Assembly: GCA_017941235.1 (NCBI GenBank)
Contig: JAGAWU010000021.1
Span: 1 to 37,904 of the forward strand
Reading direction: 5' to 3'
DNA: 37,904 nt
Origin: Bacilli bacterium
GTDB taxonomy: Bacteria; Bacillota_I; Bacilli_A; RF39; UBA660
In this document: piece after piece, positions 14,834 through 22,407 of the stretch
Numbering within the stretch: the first letter of the stretch is position 1
How the letters are laid out: each line of letters starts with the position of its first letter
The notes under the pieces: model-generated
Seen by the model: only the letters and a program-made list of their open reading frames with translations
Databases searched by the model: none
Told to the model about the DNA's origin: nothing
Position numbers and translations under genes: made by a program

Positions 14834-16228
14834 TTAACATAGCTTTAAATACATTCTTAACTTTTTATTGTCAACCGTGTAAATAGCTATTTTCTTTCCA
14901 TTATATCTAAATATTACTTTATCTTTAATATTATATGCATTATCAATTACTACTCCATTTTCTATTTTTTTTAATAGTTTTTCATCAATATCTATTATTT
15001 CATAATCTAATATATCTTCTATTTTTAATATATTAAAATCACCATTTGTTATATCATTTAATTTATAACTATCTTCTATTCTAAATTTACCTTGTCTTGT
15101 TCTTATTAGATTAGTCATTGTCATTAATGTATTAGAGCTTTCTCCAATATCTCTAATCAAACTTCTTATATATGTTCCTTTAGATACTGAAGTTTTAAAT
15201 GTAAATGTATTTTCATCTTTTTCTATTAATTTAATTTCTTTTATTGTTACTTCTTTTTTTGGAAGTTCTACTTCTTCATTTTTTCTTGCATATTCATAAA
15301 GTTTTTTTCCATTTACTTTTACAGCTGAGTACTTTGGTACTTCTTGCATATATGTCTTTTTAAAGCTCTTTAACACTTCTTTTATATTAGTTATTCTTTT
15401 ACTATTTTCTTCTAGTATTTTTCCGGTTATGTCTAATGTATCTGTTAAAATACCTTGTTTTACTTTTGCTATATATTCCTTATCTAAAGATGTTAAATCT
15501 TCTCCTAGTTTTGTATATTTACCGATTGTTAAGACAAGTACACCTTCTGCTAATGGATCAAGTGTTCCAGTATGACCAATTTTTTTTATACCTAGTATTT
15601 TACTTACTTCTCTTACTACGTCAAAAGATGTCATATCTTTTTCTTTGTTAACTACCAAAACTCCACCAAATTCATTTAAATATTCTTCTAGAGTTAAGTC
15701 GTTTTCACTGATTATTTTTGCTGGTATCTTTCCTACATATCTAATATGCCAAGGTTCATAATTATATCCAGTTATTTTTTCTTTATTCTTTGGATATCTT
15801 AATATAAAACCAAATTTACTTAAATTCTTATGTATTTCTTTATATTTTTCATCATCTAAACATATTAATTCTTCATCATCTTTTAAAAACTTACCATTAT
15901 ATTTTATAGTTATATCAATAGCAAGTCCTGTATGATGCTCTGAATATCCAGGAATTGCAACATAATTATTGCAATATTCTATTCCCTCTTTATTTAAGTA
16001 ATAATCATATATTTGTTTTTGAGTATTCATATCTCTATAAGAGTCTCTAATGCCTACTTCTATATTCTTTTTTTCTAAGTATTCTTTTAATTTTATAAAT
16101 TCTTCTTTTGATTCTTTTTCTATACTTATTGTTTCATTAAAAATATTTGTGTAAGTAGAAAGAATCATATTTTTTAAATATGATTCTTTTATTTTATTTT
16201 GTTTATTTACTAATGATAAGTAATTCAT
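14834..16228 (-). CDS. truB: Fusion of a VanY-type D,D-carboxypeptidase domain and tRNA pseudouridine-55 synthase TruB
   Basis: One 464-residue reading frame holds two enzymes. Residues about 1-186 form a VanY/LdcB-type zinc carboxypeptidase with S-x-H-x2-G-x-A-x-D (Ser96, His98, Asp105) and E-P-W-H-x-R (Glu158, His161), so the zinc and catalytic residues are present. Residues about 188-464 are TruB: GVLVVNKEKDMTSFDVV, GHTGTLDPLAEGVL with catalytic Asp224, and the later K-Y-S-A-V-K-V-N-G-K and GTYIRSLIRDIG motifs. There is no signal peptide or membrane segment, so the peptidase domain should be cytoplasmic. The ATG follows AGGAGG by 5 bases. It lies 9 bp after the first operon gene. No start codon with a ribosome site is seen at the junction (about 15670). 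Confidence 0.88.
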   Translation of the reverse strand: MNYLSLVNKQNKIKESYLKNMILSTYTNIFNETISIEKESKEEFIKLKEYLEKKNIEVGIRDSYRDMNTQKQIYDYYLNKEGIEYCNNYVAIPGYSEHHTGLAIDITIKYNGKFLKDDEELICLDDEKYKEIHKNLSKFGFILRYPKNKEKITGYNYEPWHIRYVGKIPAKIISENDLTLEEYLNEFGGVLVVNKEKDMTSFDVVREVSKILGIKKIGHTGTLDPLAEGVLVLTIGKYTKLGEDLTSLDKEYIAKVKQGILTDTLDITGKILEENSKRITNIKEVLKSFKKTYMQEVPKYSAVKVNGKKLYEYARKNEEVELPKKEVTIKEIKLIEKDENTFTFKTSVSKGTYIRSLIRDIGESSNTLMTMTNLIRTRQGKFRIEDSYKLNDITNGDFNILKIEDILDYEIIDIDEKLLKKIENGVVIDNAYNIKDKVIFRYNGKKIAIYTVDNKKLRMYLKLC

Positions 16229-16237
16229 AGGAGCCTC

Positions 16238-17383
16238 CTAATTAGTTATTCTATCAAAATAATAATTTCCTGTGTCTGTTTTTACAAAAACAACATTTTT
16301 ATTTATTTCTTTTCCATCTATTGTTAATCTTACTTTTAATAGTATTTCATTATTTCCATTTAGTACATCTATAAGTTTTGTTTTAAATTCCTTACATTCA
16401 ACAGCTTCATTTTTTGACTGCATAATATATTTTTCACTGTTACTATCATAATAGTATCTTGAATCAGTATTTATACCAAAACTTTTCTTTTTATATTCAC
16501 CTTGTCCAAACATTTTTTCTACTTGTTTCTTTAGTACTTTACCATCTATAGTAGTTGTTTTGTCTTTACTATCATCATATACAGCACTATTTGATTCTAA
16601 ATAATCTCGTCCACAATACCATTTTTTTTCTTTATCATTTTTGTTAAGAGCAATTGTATTATTAGCACATGAAACTTCTTTTATATCAGAGTTTTTTAAT
16701 TGTAGATATGCCATATATAGTTTAAATTCATCACTTAAATCAGTTCTTAATATTTTATCAACTTCTGGATTATATAAATTATAGTAAATATTGTTACATC
16801 CAGATAAGTTTATTCTACTATATAATTCATCTATTACTAATCCTTCTTTATTATATATCTTTTTATTTAAAGATTTTACATCATCACTTACTTTAACCGT
16901 TGGATTTAAGAAAGCTTTATATGCTAAAAATAGTGTTATACCTAGTAAAGCAATAATTATTAAATATAGGCATCCTAGTTTAGCATTACCTTCTTTTTTT
17001 ACTTTTTTTGGTGCTTCAACAGGTTTTTCTTCTACTTTTTTTTCAGGCATCATTCCAGGCATTAATGGTTTTTCATCAGTATTAATTACTTCTTTTTCTG
17101 GTGCTTTATAAATATTTTCTTCTGTAACATTATTTATTTCTTTAATAGTGCCATTTTCTGTAGTCTGTTCTGGAATTATTACGCCTGGAATTGTATATAT
17201 ATTTCCTTCACTCTTATCTTCTTGCTTTTGTGCTTGCTCTTCCGTTTTTATTTCTTTCTTTTCTTCTAAATTTTGGCTAATATGATTACCACTATCTGTT
17301 ACTTGATCTGGAATTATTACACCTGGTATTTGGTATGTAGAATTTTCATTTGCTTGGTTATTGTTTTTGTTTTCTTCATTCAT
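16238..17383 (-). CDS. Single-pass membrane protein with repeated IPGVIIP motif, first gene of the VanY-TruB operon
   Basis: About 381 residues. The cytoplasmic N-terminal 140 residues are acidic and disordered. They contain a duplicated motif, Y-x-I-P-G-V-I-I-P-(D/E)-Q-x-T-(D/E)-x-G, roughly at residues 17-33 and 62-78. A proline-rich stretch and one membrane segment (about 138-160) follow, then an outside domain with several cysteines and N-T-D-S-R-Y-Y-Y-D-S-N-S. The ATG at 17383 fits GGGG better than the ATG at 17389. No family is recognised. The duplicated motif looks like a protein-binding short linear motif. Its stop is followed at once by the ribosome site of the VanY-TruB gene. Confidence 0.55.
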   Translation of the reverse strand: MNEENKNNNQANENSTYQIPGVIIPDQVTDSGNHISQNLEEKKEIKTEEQAQKQEDKSEGNIYTIPGVIIPEQTTENGTIKEINNVTEENIYKAPEKEVINTDEKPLMPGMMPEKKVEEKPVEAPKKVKKEGNAKLGCLYLIIIALLGITLFLAYKAFLNPTVKVSDDVKSLNKKIYNKEGLVIDELYSRINLSGCNNIYYNLYNPEVDKILRTDLSDEFKLYMAYLQLKNSDIKEVSCANNTIALNKNDKEKKWYCGRDYLESNSAVYDDSKDKTTTIDGKVLKKQVEKMFGQGEYKKKSFGINTDSRYYYDSNSEKYIMQSKNEAVECKEFKTKLIDVLNGNNEILLKVRLTIDGKEINKNVVFVKTDTGNYYFDRITN

Positions 17384-17413
17384 AATCATCGCCCCAATCT
17401 TTTTCTATTAATA

Positions 17414-17443
17414 ATTATAACATAAACAAAAAAAGAAATACAA
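17414..17443 (-). promoter_or_regulatory. Promoter of the VanY-TruB operon (candidate)
   Basis: On the minus strand, -35 TTGTAT (17438-17443) and -10 TATAAT (17414-17419) are 18 bp apart. The -35 lies in the loop and stem of the upstream tasA-like terminator. Confidence 0.45.
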
Positions 17444-17460
17444 TTAAATATATTTCTTTT
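17431..17460 (-). terminator. Terminator of the second tasA-like gene
   Basis: AAAAGAAATA (17431-17440) pairs with TATTTCTTTT (17451-17460) around a 10-base loop. On the minus strand a T run follows. Confidence 0.65.
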
Positions 17461-17468
17461 TAATTACA

Positions 17469-18158
17469 TTATTGTGCTTGTTCAAATGAAACACTGAAGA
17501 ATGAAGTAGCTCCTGTATTACCTTCTGCAACTTCATTGATTAAAGCAATTTCTTCTGATGTTGGAAGTGCTGCTATATCAGTTCTATATGATACTGTTAC
17601 TTTTACTTTTAATGTTTCACCTGGATTTAATGTTCTTCCTGAGGCAATTGCATTACCACTAGCATCTGTCACATTATAATTTAAGAATCTTCTTGCTGTA
17701 GTATTAAGTTCATTTTTTGTAACATTTGTTACCTTAGCATTGATATTACCATTATTCTTAATGCTTGCATAGAATGTGAATGTATCTCCTGGTTTACTTA
17801 AAATATGTTTGAAGTAAATTGTATCTCCATCCATCCATATAACTGCACCATTACAATCGTTTGTATTAGTTACTGTACATACTTCTGGTGGTGTATTATC
17901 TGGATCATCAGGATTAATTGTACAAACTTCTCCTTCTTCACATTCGATATCACCTGTATCAATACTCCATTTAGCATCTTCTACTGTAGATGAACCTCTA
18001 ATATTTAGAGATGTTGATAATAATGCGTAACCAACACTGATTGATAGTACTAGTACCATTAATACTATAAGAACTATTTCTGAAGTACTTGATTTTCTTC
18101 TTTCAACTACTTTTTCAACTTTTTGTGAATTATTAACACTATTCATATCACTATTCAT
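17469..18158 (-). CDS. Second TasA/camelysin-like exported protein, cysteine-containing
   Basis: A 229-residue protein with a SipW-type signal region, ISVGYALLSTSLNIRGSST, very close to that of the first TasA-like protein (both go on to A-K-W-S). A membrane segment at about 27-50 precedes cleavage. The outside domain is beta-rich and has an insert with four cysteines and many acidic residues (about 72-103), possibly disulfide-bonded or metal-binding. AGGAGG lies 6 bases before the ATG. It has its own promoter and terminator and is 13 kb from the signal peptidase. A second fibre or surface subunit processed by the same peptidase is likely. Confidence 0.75.
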   Translation of the reverse strand: MNSDMNSVNNSQKVEKVVERRKSSTSEIVLIVLMVLVLSISVGYALLSTSLNIRGSSTVEDAKWSIDTGDIECEEGEVCTINPDDPDNTPPEVCTVTNTNDCNGAVIWMDGDTIYFKHILSKPGDTFTFYASIKNNGNINAKVTNVTKNELNTTARRFLNYNVTDASGNAIASGRTLNPGETLKVKVTVSYRTDIAALPTSEEIALINEVAEGNTGATSFFSVSFEQAQ

Positions 18159-18187
18159 ATATATCCTCCTATTTTTTATCTATTATC

Positions 18188-18215
18188 ATTATAACATATA
18201 TATTTTTTTAGACAA
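18188..18215 (-). promoter_or_regulatory. Sigma-A promoter of the second tasA-like gene
   Basis: On the minus strand, -35 TTGTCT (18210-18215) and -10 TATAAT (18188-18193) are 16 bp apart. No terminator is seen between sufD and this promoter, so some read-through from the suf operon is possible. Confidence 0.55.
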
Positions 18216-18233
18216 TCAAAAAATAGTTAAAAT

Positions 18234-19271
18234 TTATATTAATGTGTTAATTATATCTAAAACTTCTTTTTCAGTTTCTTCATCATTTATTTCTTTTATT
18301 ATCTTATTAAAGTTTGCTACTACTAGTAATTTTTCGGCTTCTTTTTCAGATAATCCTCTAGACATTAGGTAAAACAATTTTGTAAAGTCTATTTTACCGC
18401 TTGACACTCCATGTGCCCCTTCCACATTTTCTTCATTACATAAAAGCATTGGAAGGCTTCTTGATTTACATGTATCACTTAAAAGTATACAGTTCTCATT
18501 TTCCTCACCTATTGATTTTGAAGATCCTTTTATAAAGTCTATTGTTCCTTTAAAGTGTTTAATCGAATTATCAGTAAGTGCTCCTTCTACGTTTATGTAG
18601 TTTTTACTGCTACTGCCAATATTTTTTATATGATAATTCATATCTAGTTTATCATTTTTATTACCAAAATAAATATTGTTTAAGTAATGAGTACTATTAT
18701 ATTCTAATAACTCACCATAAACATTACTAATTGATATATTTCCACCTAAATCAATAATGTTATGTTTTATATCTGAATTTTCATATTCTTCTAATTCTAT
18801 ACCTATAAAGTTATTACTATTTTCATTTAGTAGATTTAATATAGTAATATTTGCTTTTGAATTTTTTTCTCCTATAACTATTTCTTTTATATGATTAAAG
18901 TTTTTTTCATTTGTAAGCGATTTATACTTAAATATAAAACTAGCTTTTGAGTTTTCTTCTAAATGTATTTTAATATTATTAATCAAGTTATCATTTTCAT
19001 TAAAGTTATAAGTAATATATATTGGCTTTTCTACTACTACTTGTTTTTTTACTTTTATATTAAGATTTAATGATTTATCAAATTTTAACCCTATTTTACT
19101 TTCTAAACCTCTTCCTTCTTCTATTGAAAACTCTAATTTAGAAATATCTCCTTTTATATCAAATTGGTGAAAATGATATTCTTTTGGTATATCTAAATCT
19201 ACTTTTATGTCATTTATTTTAAAGTTTGAGGTTGTTTTAACTGGTGTTTCATTTAATATATATTTTTCCAT
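18234..19271 (-). CDS. sufD: Fe-S cluster assembly scaffold SufD
   Basis: SufD pairs with SufB and SufC in the SufBC2D complex that builds Fe-S clusters. The 345-residue protein is beta-helical and its C-terminal part carries the SufB/SufD signature: KGTIDFIKGSSKSIG, CKSRSLPMLLCNEENVEGAHGVSSGKID and LFYLMSRGLSEKEAEKLL. It is somewhat shorter than typical SufD (about 420), mainly at the N terminus. It is the last gene of the operon, 9 bp after sufB. Confidence 0.92.
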   Translation of the reverse strand: MEKYILNETPVKTTSNFKINDIKVDLDIPKEYHFHQFDIKGDISKLEFSIEEGRGLESKIGLKFDKSLNLNIKVKKQVVVEKPIYITYNFNENDNLINNIKIHLEENSKASFIFKYKSLTNEKNFNHIKEIVIGEKNSKANITILNLLNENSNNFIGIELEEYENSDIKHNIIDLGGNISISNVYGELLEYNSTHYLNNIYFGNKNDKLDMNYHIKNIGSSSKNYINVEGALTDNSIKHFKGTIDFIKGSSKSIGEENENCILLSDTCKSRSLPMLLCNEENVEGAHGVSSGKIDFTKLFYLMSRGLSEKEAEKLLVVANFNKIIKEINDEETEKEVLDIINTLI

Positions 19272-19280
19272 AATAACCTC

Positions 19281-20687
19281 CTATCCTATTGTTCCTTCAA
19301 GTTCTAATTCAATTAATCTATTCATTTCAACTGCATATTCTACAGGGAATAGTTTTGCTATTGGTTCTGAAAAACCTCTTACTATTAGTGCTTTTGCTTC
19401 TTCTTCTGTTAAACCTCTAGTCATTAAATAGAAAATTGTTTCATCATTTATTTTTCCAATTTTAGCTTCATGTGCAAATACTACATCTTCTGTTTCTAAT
19501 GTATTTACTGGAATTGTATCACTTCTTGATATACTATCCATCATTAATGATTCACATGATAAAGTAAGTTTAGAGTTTTTGGCATTATTTTTAACCAATG
19601 CATTACTTCTAAATGTACAAATTCCTCCATCTTTTGAAATTGATTTAGAGTTTACTACTGTACTTGTATTTTCTGCATTATGTATTATTTTAAGTCCTGT
19701 ATCTAAGTTTTGACCAGATCCAGCAAATGATATTGCGGTAAATTCACATTTAGCATTTTTTCCATTTAATACACTTAGTGGATAAAGCATGGAAACTTTA
19801 GAGCCAAATGATCCCATTATCCATTCTATTTTTCCATTTTCTTCTACATAGCATTTTTTTGTATTTAAATTAAGCATATTTTTTGACCAATTCTCTATTG
19901 TTGAAAAACGTAATGATGCATTTTTCTTTACATAAAGTTCAACACATCCTGCATGAAGATTTAATTCATTGTATCCTGGAGCGGAACATCCCTCAATAAA
20001 CTCCATACTTGCTCCTTCATCTACAATTATTAGAGTATGTTCAAACTGTCCTGCTCCTTTTGCATTTAATCTGAAATAACTTTGAAGTGGTAAGTCTAAT
20101 TTTACTCCTTTTGGTACGTATACAAATGATCCGCCTGAGAAAAGTGCATAGTGAAGGGCTATGTATTTATGGTCTGATATTGGCGTTATTTTTGTAAAAT
20201 ACTCTTTTACTAAATCTGGATATTCTTTTAGTGCTGTATCAAAATTAGTATAAATTACACCTAGCTTTTTCATCTTTTCTTCTAGGTTGTGATAAACAAC
20301 TTCAGAATCAAATTGTGCTCCTACCCCAGCTAGTGATTTCTTTTCTGCTTCTGGAATTCCTAGTTTATCAAATACATTTTTAATATCTTCAGGTACATCA
20401 TCCCAGTTTTTTTCTTCTTTTGAGTTTGACTTTACATAAGTTGCTATTTGGTTTACATCAAAGTAACTGATATCAGGACCCCATGTTGGTTCTTCAAGTT
20501 TATAATATAACTCTAGTGCTTTAAGTCTTAATTCTAAAACCCAAGCATCTTCATTTTTTTCTTTTGATATATTTTCTACTATTTCACGAGTTAGTCCATA
20601 TTCTTTTTTTATAGAAGTATCTTTAGCTTTTTCATTATAAATATTTCTTATTTTTTCATCTTGGTATTTAGTAACATCTGTTTTCAT
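19281..20687 (-). CDS. sufB: Fe-S cluster assembly scaffold SufB
   Basis: SufB is the main scaffold subunit on which Fe-S clusters are assembled. The 468-residue product matches along its length: TWGPDISYFDVNQI, GVGAQFDSEVVYHN, HYALFSGGSFVYVPKGV, GQFEHTLIIVDEGA, YNELNLHAGCVEL, and the C-terminal SRSDTIPVN, FAHEAKIGKI and FYLMTRGLTEEEA. The length is normal. It is 7 bp after sufC and 9 bp before sufD. No cysteine desulfurase or SufU gene lies in this operon. Confidence 0.97.
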   Translation of the reverse strand: MKTDVTKYQDEKIRNIYNEKAKDTSIKKEYGLTREIVENISKEKNEDAWVLELRLKALELYYKLEEPTWGPDISYFDVNQIATYVKSNSKEEKNWDDVPEDIKNVFDKLGIPEAEKKSLAGVGAQFDSEVVYHNLEEKMKKLGVIYTNFDTALKEYPDLVKEYFTKITPISDHKYIALHYALFSGGSFVYVPKGVKLDLPLQSYFRLNAKGAGQFEHTLIIVDEGASMEFIEGCSAPGYNELNLHAGCVELYVKKNASLRFSTIENWSKNMLNLNTKKCYVEENGKIEWIMGSFGSKVSMLYPLSVLNGKNAKCEFTAISFAGSGQNLDTGLKIIHNAENTSTVVNSKSISKDGGICTFRSNALVKNNAKNSKLTLSCESLMMDSISRSDTIPVNTLETEDVVFAHEAKIGKINDETIFYLMTRGLTEEEAKALIVRGFSEPIAKLFPVEYAVEMNRLIELELEGTIG

Positions 20688-20694
20688 AAGTCAC

Positions 20695-21438
20695 CTATTT
20701 AAAATATTTTGAATATCCTTCTTTATCTATTTCTTTTGCTAAAGACATATCTCCTGTTTTTACTATTTTTCCATCTATTAATATATGAACTTTATCAACA
20801 TTAAGTCCTTCTAATATCTTAGTTGAATGTGTGATAATTAAAACAGCGTTTTCACTATTTTTGTATAGATTAATACCCTTTGATACGGTTTTTATGGCAT
20901 CTACGTCAAGTCCTGAATCTGTTTCATCTAATATTGCAAGTTTAGGATTTAATAAAAGCATTTGTAATATTTCGTTTTTCTTTTGCTCTCCTCCTGAAAA
21001 TCCAACGTTAAATTCACGTGATGTATATTTATTATTCATGTTTAGACTTTCCATCTTTTCTCCTACTTCTTTATAGAAAGTTGCTATATTAGGATTTTCT
21101 CCAGTTATACTTTTTTTAGATGTTTTTAGGAAATGTGCAAGTGTTATTCCTGGTATTGCTACTGGATTTTGAAATGACATAAATACTCCTAGTTTGGCTA
21201 TTTCATCAGTTCTTTTATCAGTAATATCTTCTCCATCAAATATTATTTTTCCACTTTTTTTAATATATTTTGGTGATTGTAATATTGAGTTAGCAAGAGT
21301 AGATTTTCCTCCACCATTTGGTCCCATTATTACATGAGTTTCACCTTTATTAATCTCTAAATTAAGTCCCTTTAATATTTCTTTTTCTCTATCATCTTCT
21401 GCTATTGTATATAAATCTTTTATTTCAAGTAATTTCAT
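20695..21438 (-). CDS. sufC: Fe-S cluster assembly ATPase SufC
   Basis: SufC is the ABC-type ATPase of the SUF scaffold complex; it is cytoplasmic and not a transporter. The 247-residue protein has Walker A G-P-N-G-G-G-K-S-T, the SufC-type signature FNVGFSGGEQKKNEI, Walker B LAILDETDSGLD and switch His in ITHS. The start overlaps the stop of the Rrf2 gene by 4 bp (ATGA), indicating translational coupling with its likely regulator. Confidence 0.97.
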   Translation of the reverse strand: MKLLEIKDLYTIAEDDREKEILKGLNLEINKGETHVIMGPNGGGKSTLANSILQSPKYIKKSGKIIFDGEDITDKRTDEIAKLGVFMSFQNPVAIPGITLAHFLKTSKKSITGENPNIATFYKEVGEKMESLNMNNKYTSREFNVGFSGGEQKKNEILQMLLLNPKLAILDETDSGLDVDAIKTVSKGINLYKNSENAVLIITHSTKILEGLNVDKVHILIDGKIVKTGDMSLAKEIDKEGYSKYFK

Positions 21439-21839
21439 TTTTTCACCTCTATATAATCATTTAATGTTTTATTTTCTAGAAAATTATCTACTACATTATT
21501 TAAATCATTCCATACTGAAAAAGTAATACATGAATCTTTTTTTGGACAAATATCACTAATACAAGTTGCTACTTCTATATCTTTTTCTGATGCTTTAAGT
21601 ATTTCTTTTAAAGAATACTCTTTTGGATGATATTTTAATTTATATCCTCCACCTACTCCACGAGTGGACACAAAAAAGTCTTTTTTATTTAAATCAAGCA
21701 TTATTTTTTCTAAATACTTAAGTGAAATATCCTCTTTTTCTGATATTTCTTTTAAAGTTACGTATCTATCGTTTTTATATTCTTTTGCTAAGTAAAGCAT
21801 TATTAGAGTTGCATAACGTCCTTTAGTCGATATTCTCAT
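21435..21839 (-). CDS. Rrf2-family regulator of the suf operon, likely Fe-S sensing
   Basis: A 134-residue winged-helix protein starting MRISTKGRYA, as IscR/CymR-type regulators do, with STRGVGGGYKL as the wing. Three cysteines, Cys93, Cys98 and Cys104 (C-x4-C-x5-C), sit where IscR binds its [2Fe-2S] cluster (C-x5-C-x5-C). CymR-type members lack them, so Fe-S sensing is likely. The histidine ligand position of IscR seems replaced (CITFSVW). It is first in the suf operon, and the promoter spacer contains an inverted repeat, so autoregulation of rrf2-sufCBD by cluster status is the natural model. Confidence 0.9.
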   Translation of the reverse strand: MRISTKGRYATLIMLYLAKEYKNDRYVTLKEISEKEDISLKYLEKIMLDLNKKDFFVSTRGVGGGYKLKYHPKEYSLKEILKASEKDIEVATCISDICPKKDSCITFSVWNDLNNVVDNFLENKTLNDYIEVKK

Positions 21840-21860
21840 ATAATCTCCTCCAGTAGTTAA

Positions 21861-21889
21861 ATTATACTACCGTTTTAGTAGGATTTCAA
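21861..21889 (-). promoter_or_regulatory. Sigma-A promoter of the suf operon with candidate Rrf2 operator
   Basis: On the minus strand, -35 TTGAAA (21884-21889) and -10 TATAAT (21861-21866) are 17 bp apart. The spacer holds an imperfect inverted repeat (CTAC...GTAG within CCTACTAAAACGGTAG). Binding there would block RNA polymerase. Confidence 0.65.
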
Positions 21890-21905
21890 TATTTATTTAA
21901 AAAAT

Positions 21906-21934
21906 AAAAGAAGTTAAGTTCTATAACTTCTTTT
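21906..21934 (-). terminator. Terminator of the DUF4186 gene
   Basis: AAAAGAAGTTA (21906-21916) pairs perfectly with TAACTTCTTTT (21924-21934) around a 7-base loop, just past the DUF4186 stop. Confidence 0.75.
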
Positions 21935-21938
21935 AGAG

Positions 21939-22328
21939 CTAATAATTTTTATAATTATACATTTTTTTATTTTTTAATTCTCTTATTATCCATGTCATTA
22001 GAAGGACATATATATAGTTTTTCTCTTCATTTGTTAGTTTTCTTCCTTTTTGAATACCATGCCATTTTTCTAAGCAACCTCTGCAGCAGCATGCACATGC
22101 ATGCATTGCAATAAACGTTGGGTGATTTTTTGTTGGAGTTTGTCTGCCATCATTCTTAGGATACTCATCTGCTAATTTTTCATTTATAAAATTTATTGTA
22201 TGTTCTTTTATTTTATCCAGACCCTTTTCGTTTATATAATCAATCATATATTTTCTTAAATGAAAGCTATTTCTAAACTTTGATTTTGAAAGTTTATATA
22301 ATATACTATTAACTCTTTCGTTATACAT
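21939..22328 (-). CDS. DUF4186 family protein
   Basis: A 129-residue protein with the DUF4186 core: FHLRKYMIDYINEKGLDKIKEH, NDGRQTP-x3-HPTFIAMHACACCCRGCLEKWHGI and GRKLTNEEKNYI. The cluster of His and Cys residues (H-A-C-A-C-C-C-R-G-C-x4-W-H) suggests metal binding. The family's function is unknown. It is a single gene with its own promoter and terminator, between the suf operon and a wall-hydrolase operon. DUF4186 genes are widespread in bacteria and phages. Confidence 0.85.
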   Translation of the reverse strand: MYNERVNSILYKLSKSKFRNSFHLRKYMIDYINEKGLDKIKEHTINFINEKLADEYPKNDGRQTPTKNHPTFIAMHACACCCRGCLEKWHGIQKGRKLTNEEKNYIYVLLMTWIIRELKNKKMYNYKNY

Positions 22329-22345
22329 AATTATCTCCTGATTTT

Positions 22346-22374
22346 AAAGTATCATTATTGTATTTTTATGTCAA
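22346..22374 (-). promoter_or_regulatory. Promoter of the DUF4186 gene
   Basis: On the minus strand, -35 TTGACA (22369-22374) and -10 TACTTT (22346-22351) are 17 bp apart. Confidence 0.5.
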
Positions 22375-22378
22375 TAAA

Positions 22379-22407
22379 AGAGAGTCTTATTTTTTGTAAG
22401 GCTCTCT
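22379..22407 (-). terminator. Terminator of the four-gene wall-hydrolase operon
   Basis: AGAGAGTCTTA (22379-22389) and TAAGGCTCTCT (22397-22407) form an 11-bp stem with one wobble, followed by a T-rich tract on the minus strand. It overlaps the stop of the last gene. Confidence 0.75.

Noticed and set aside
20695..21438. An ABC transporter ATP-binding protein
   Set aside because: The sequence signature and the sufB/sufD neighbours identify it as SufC, which is not a transporter subunit.
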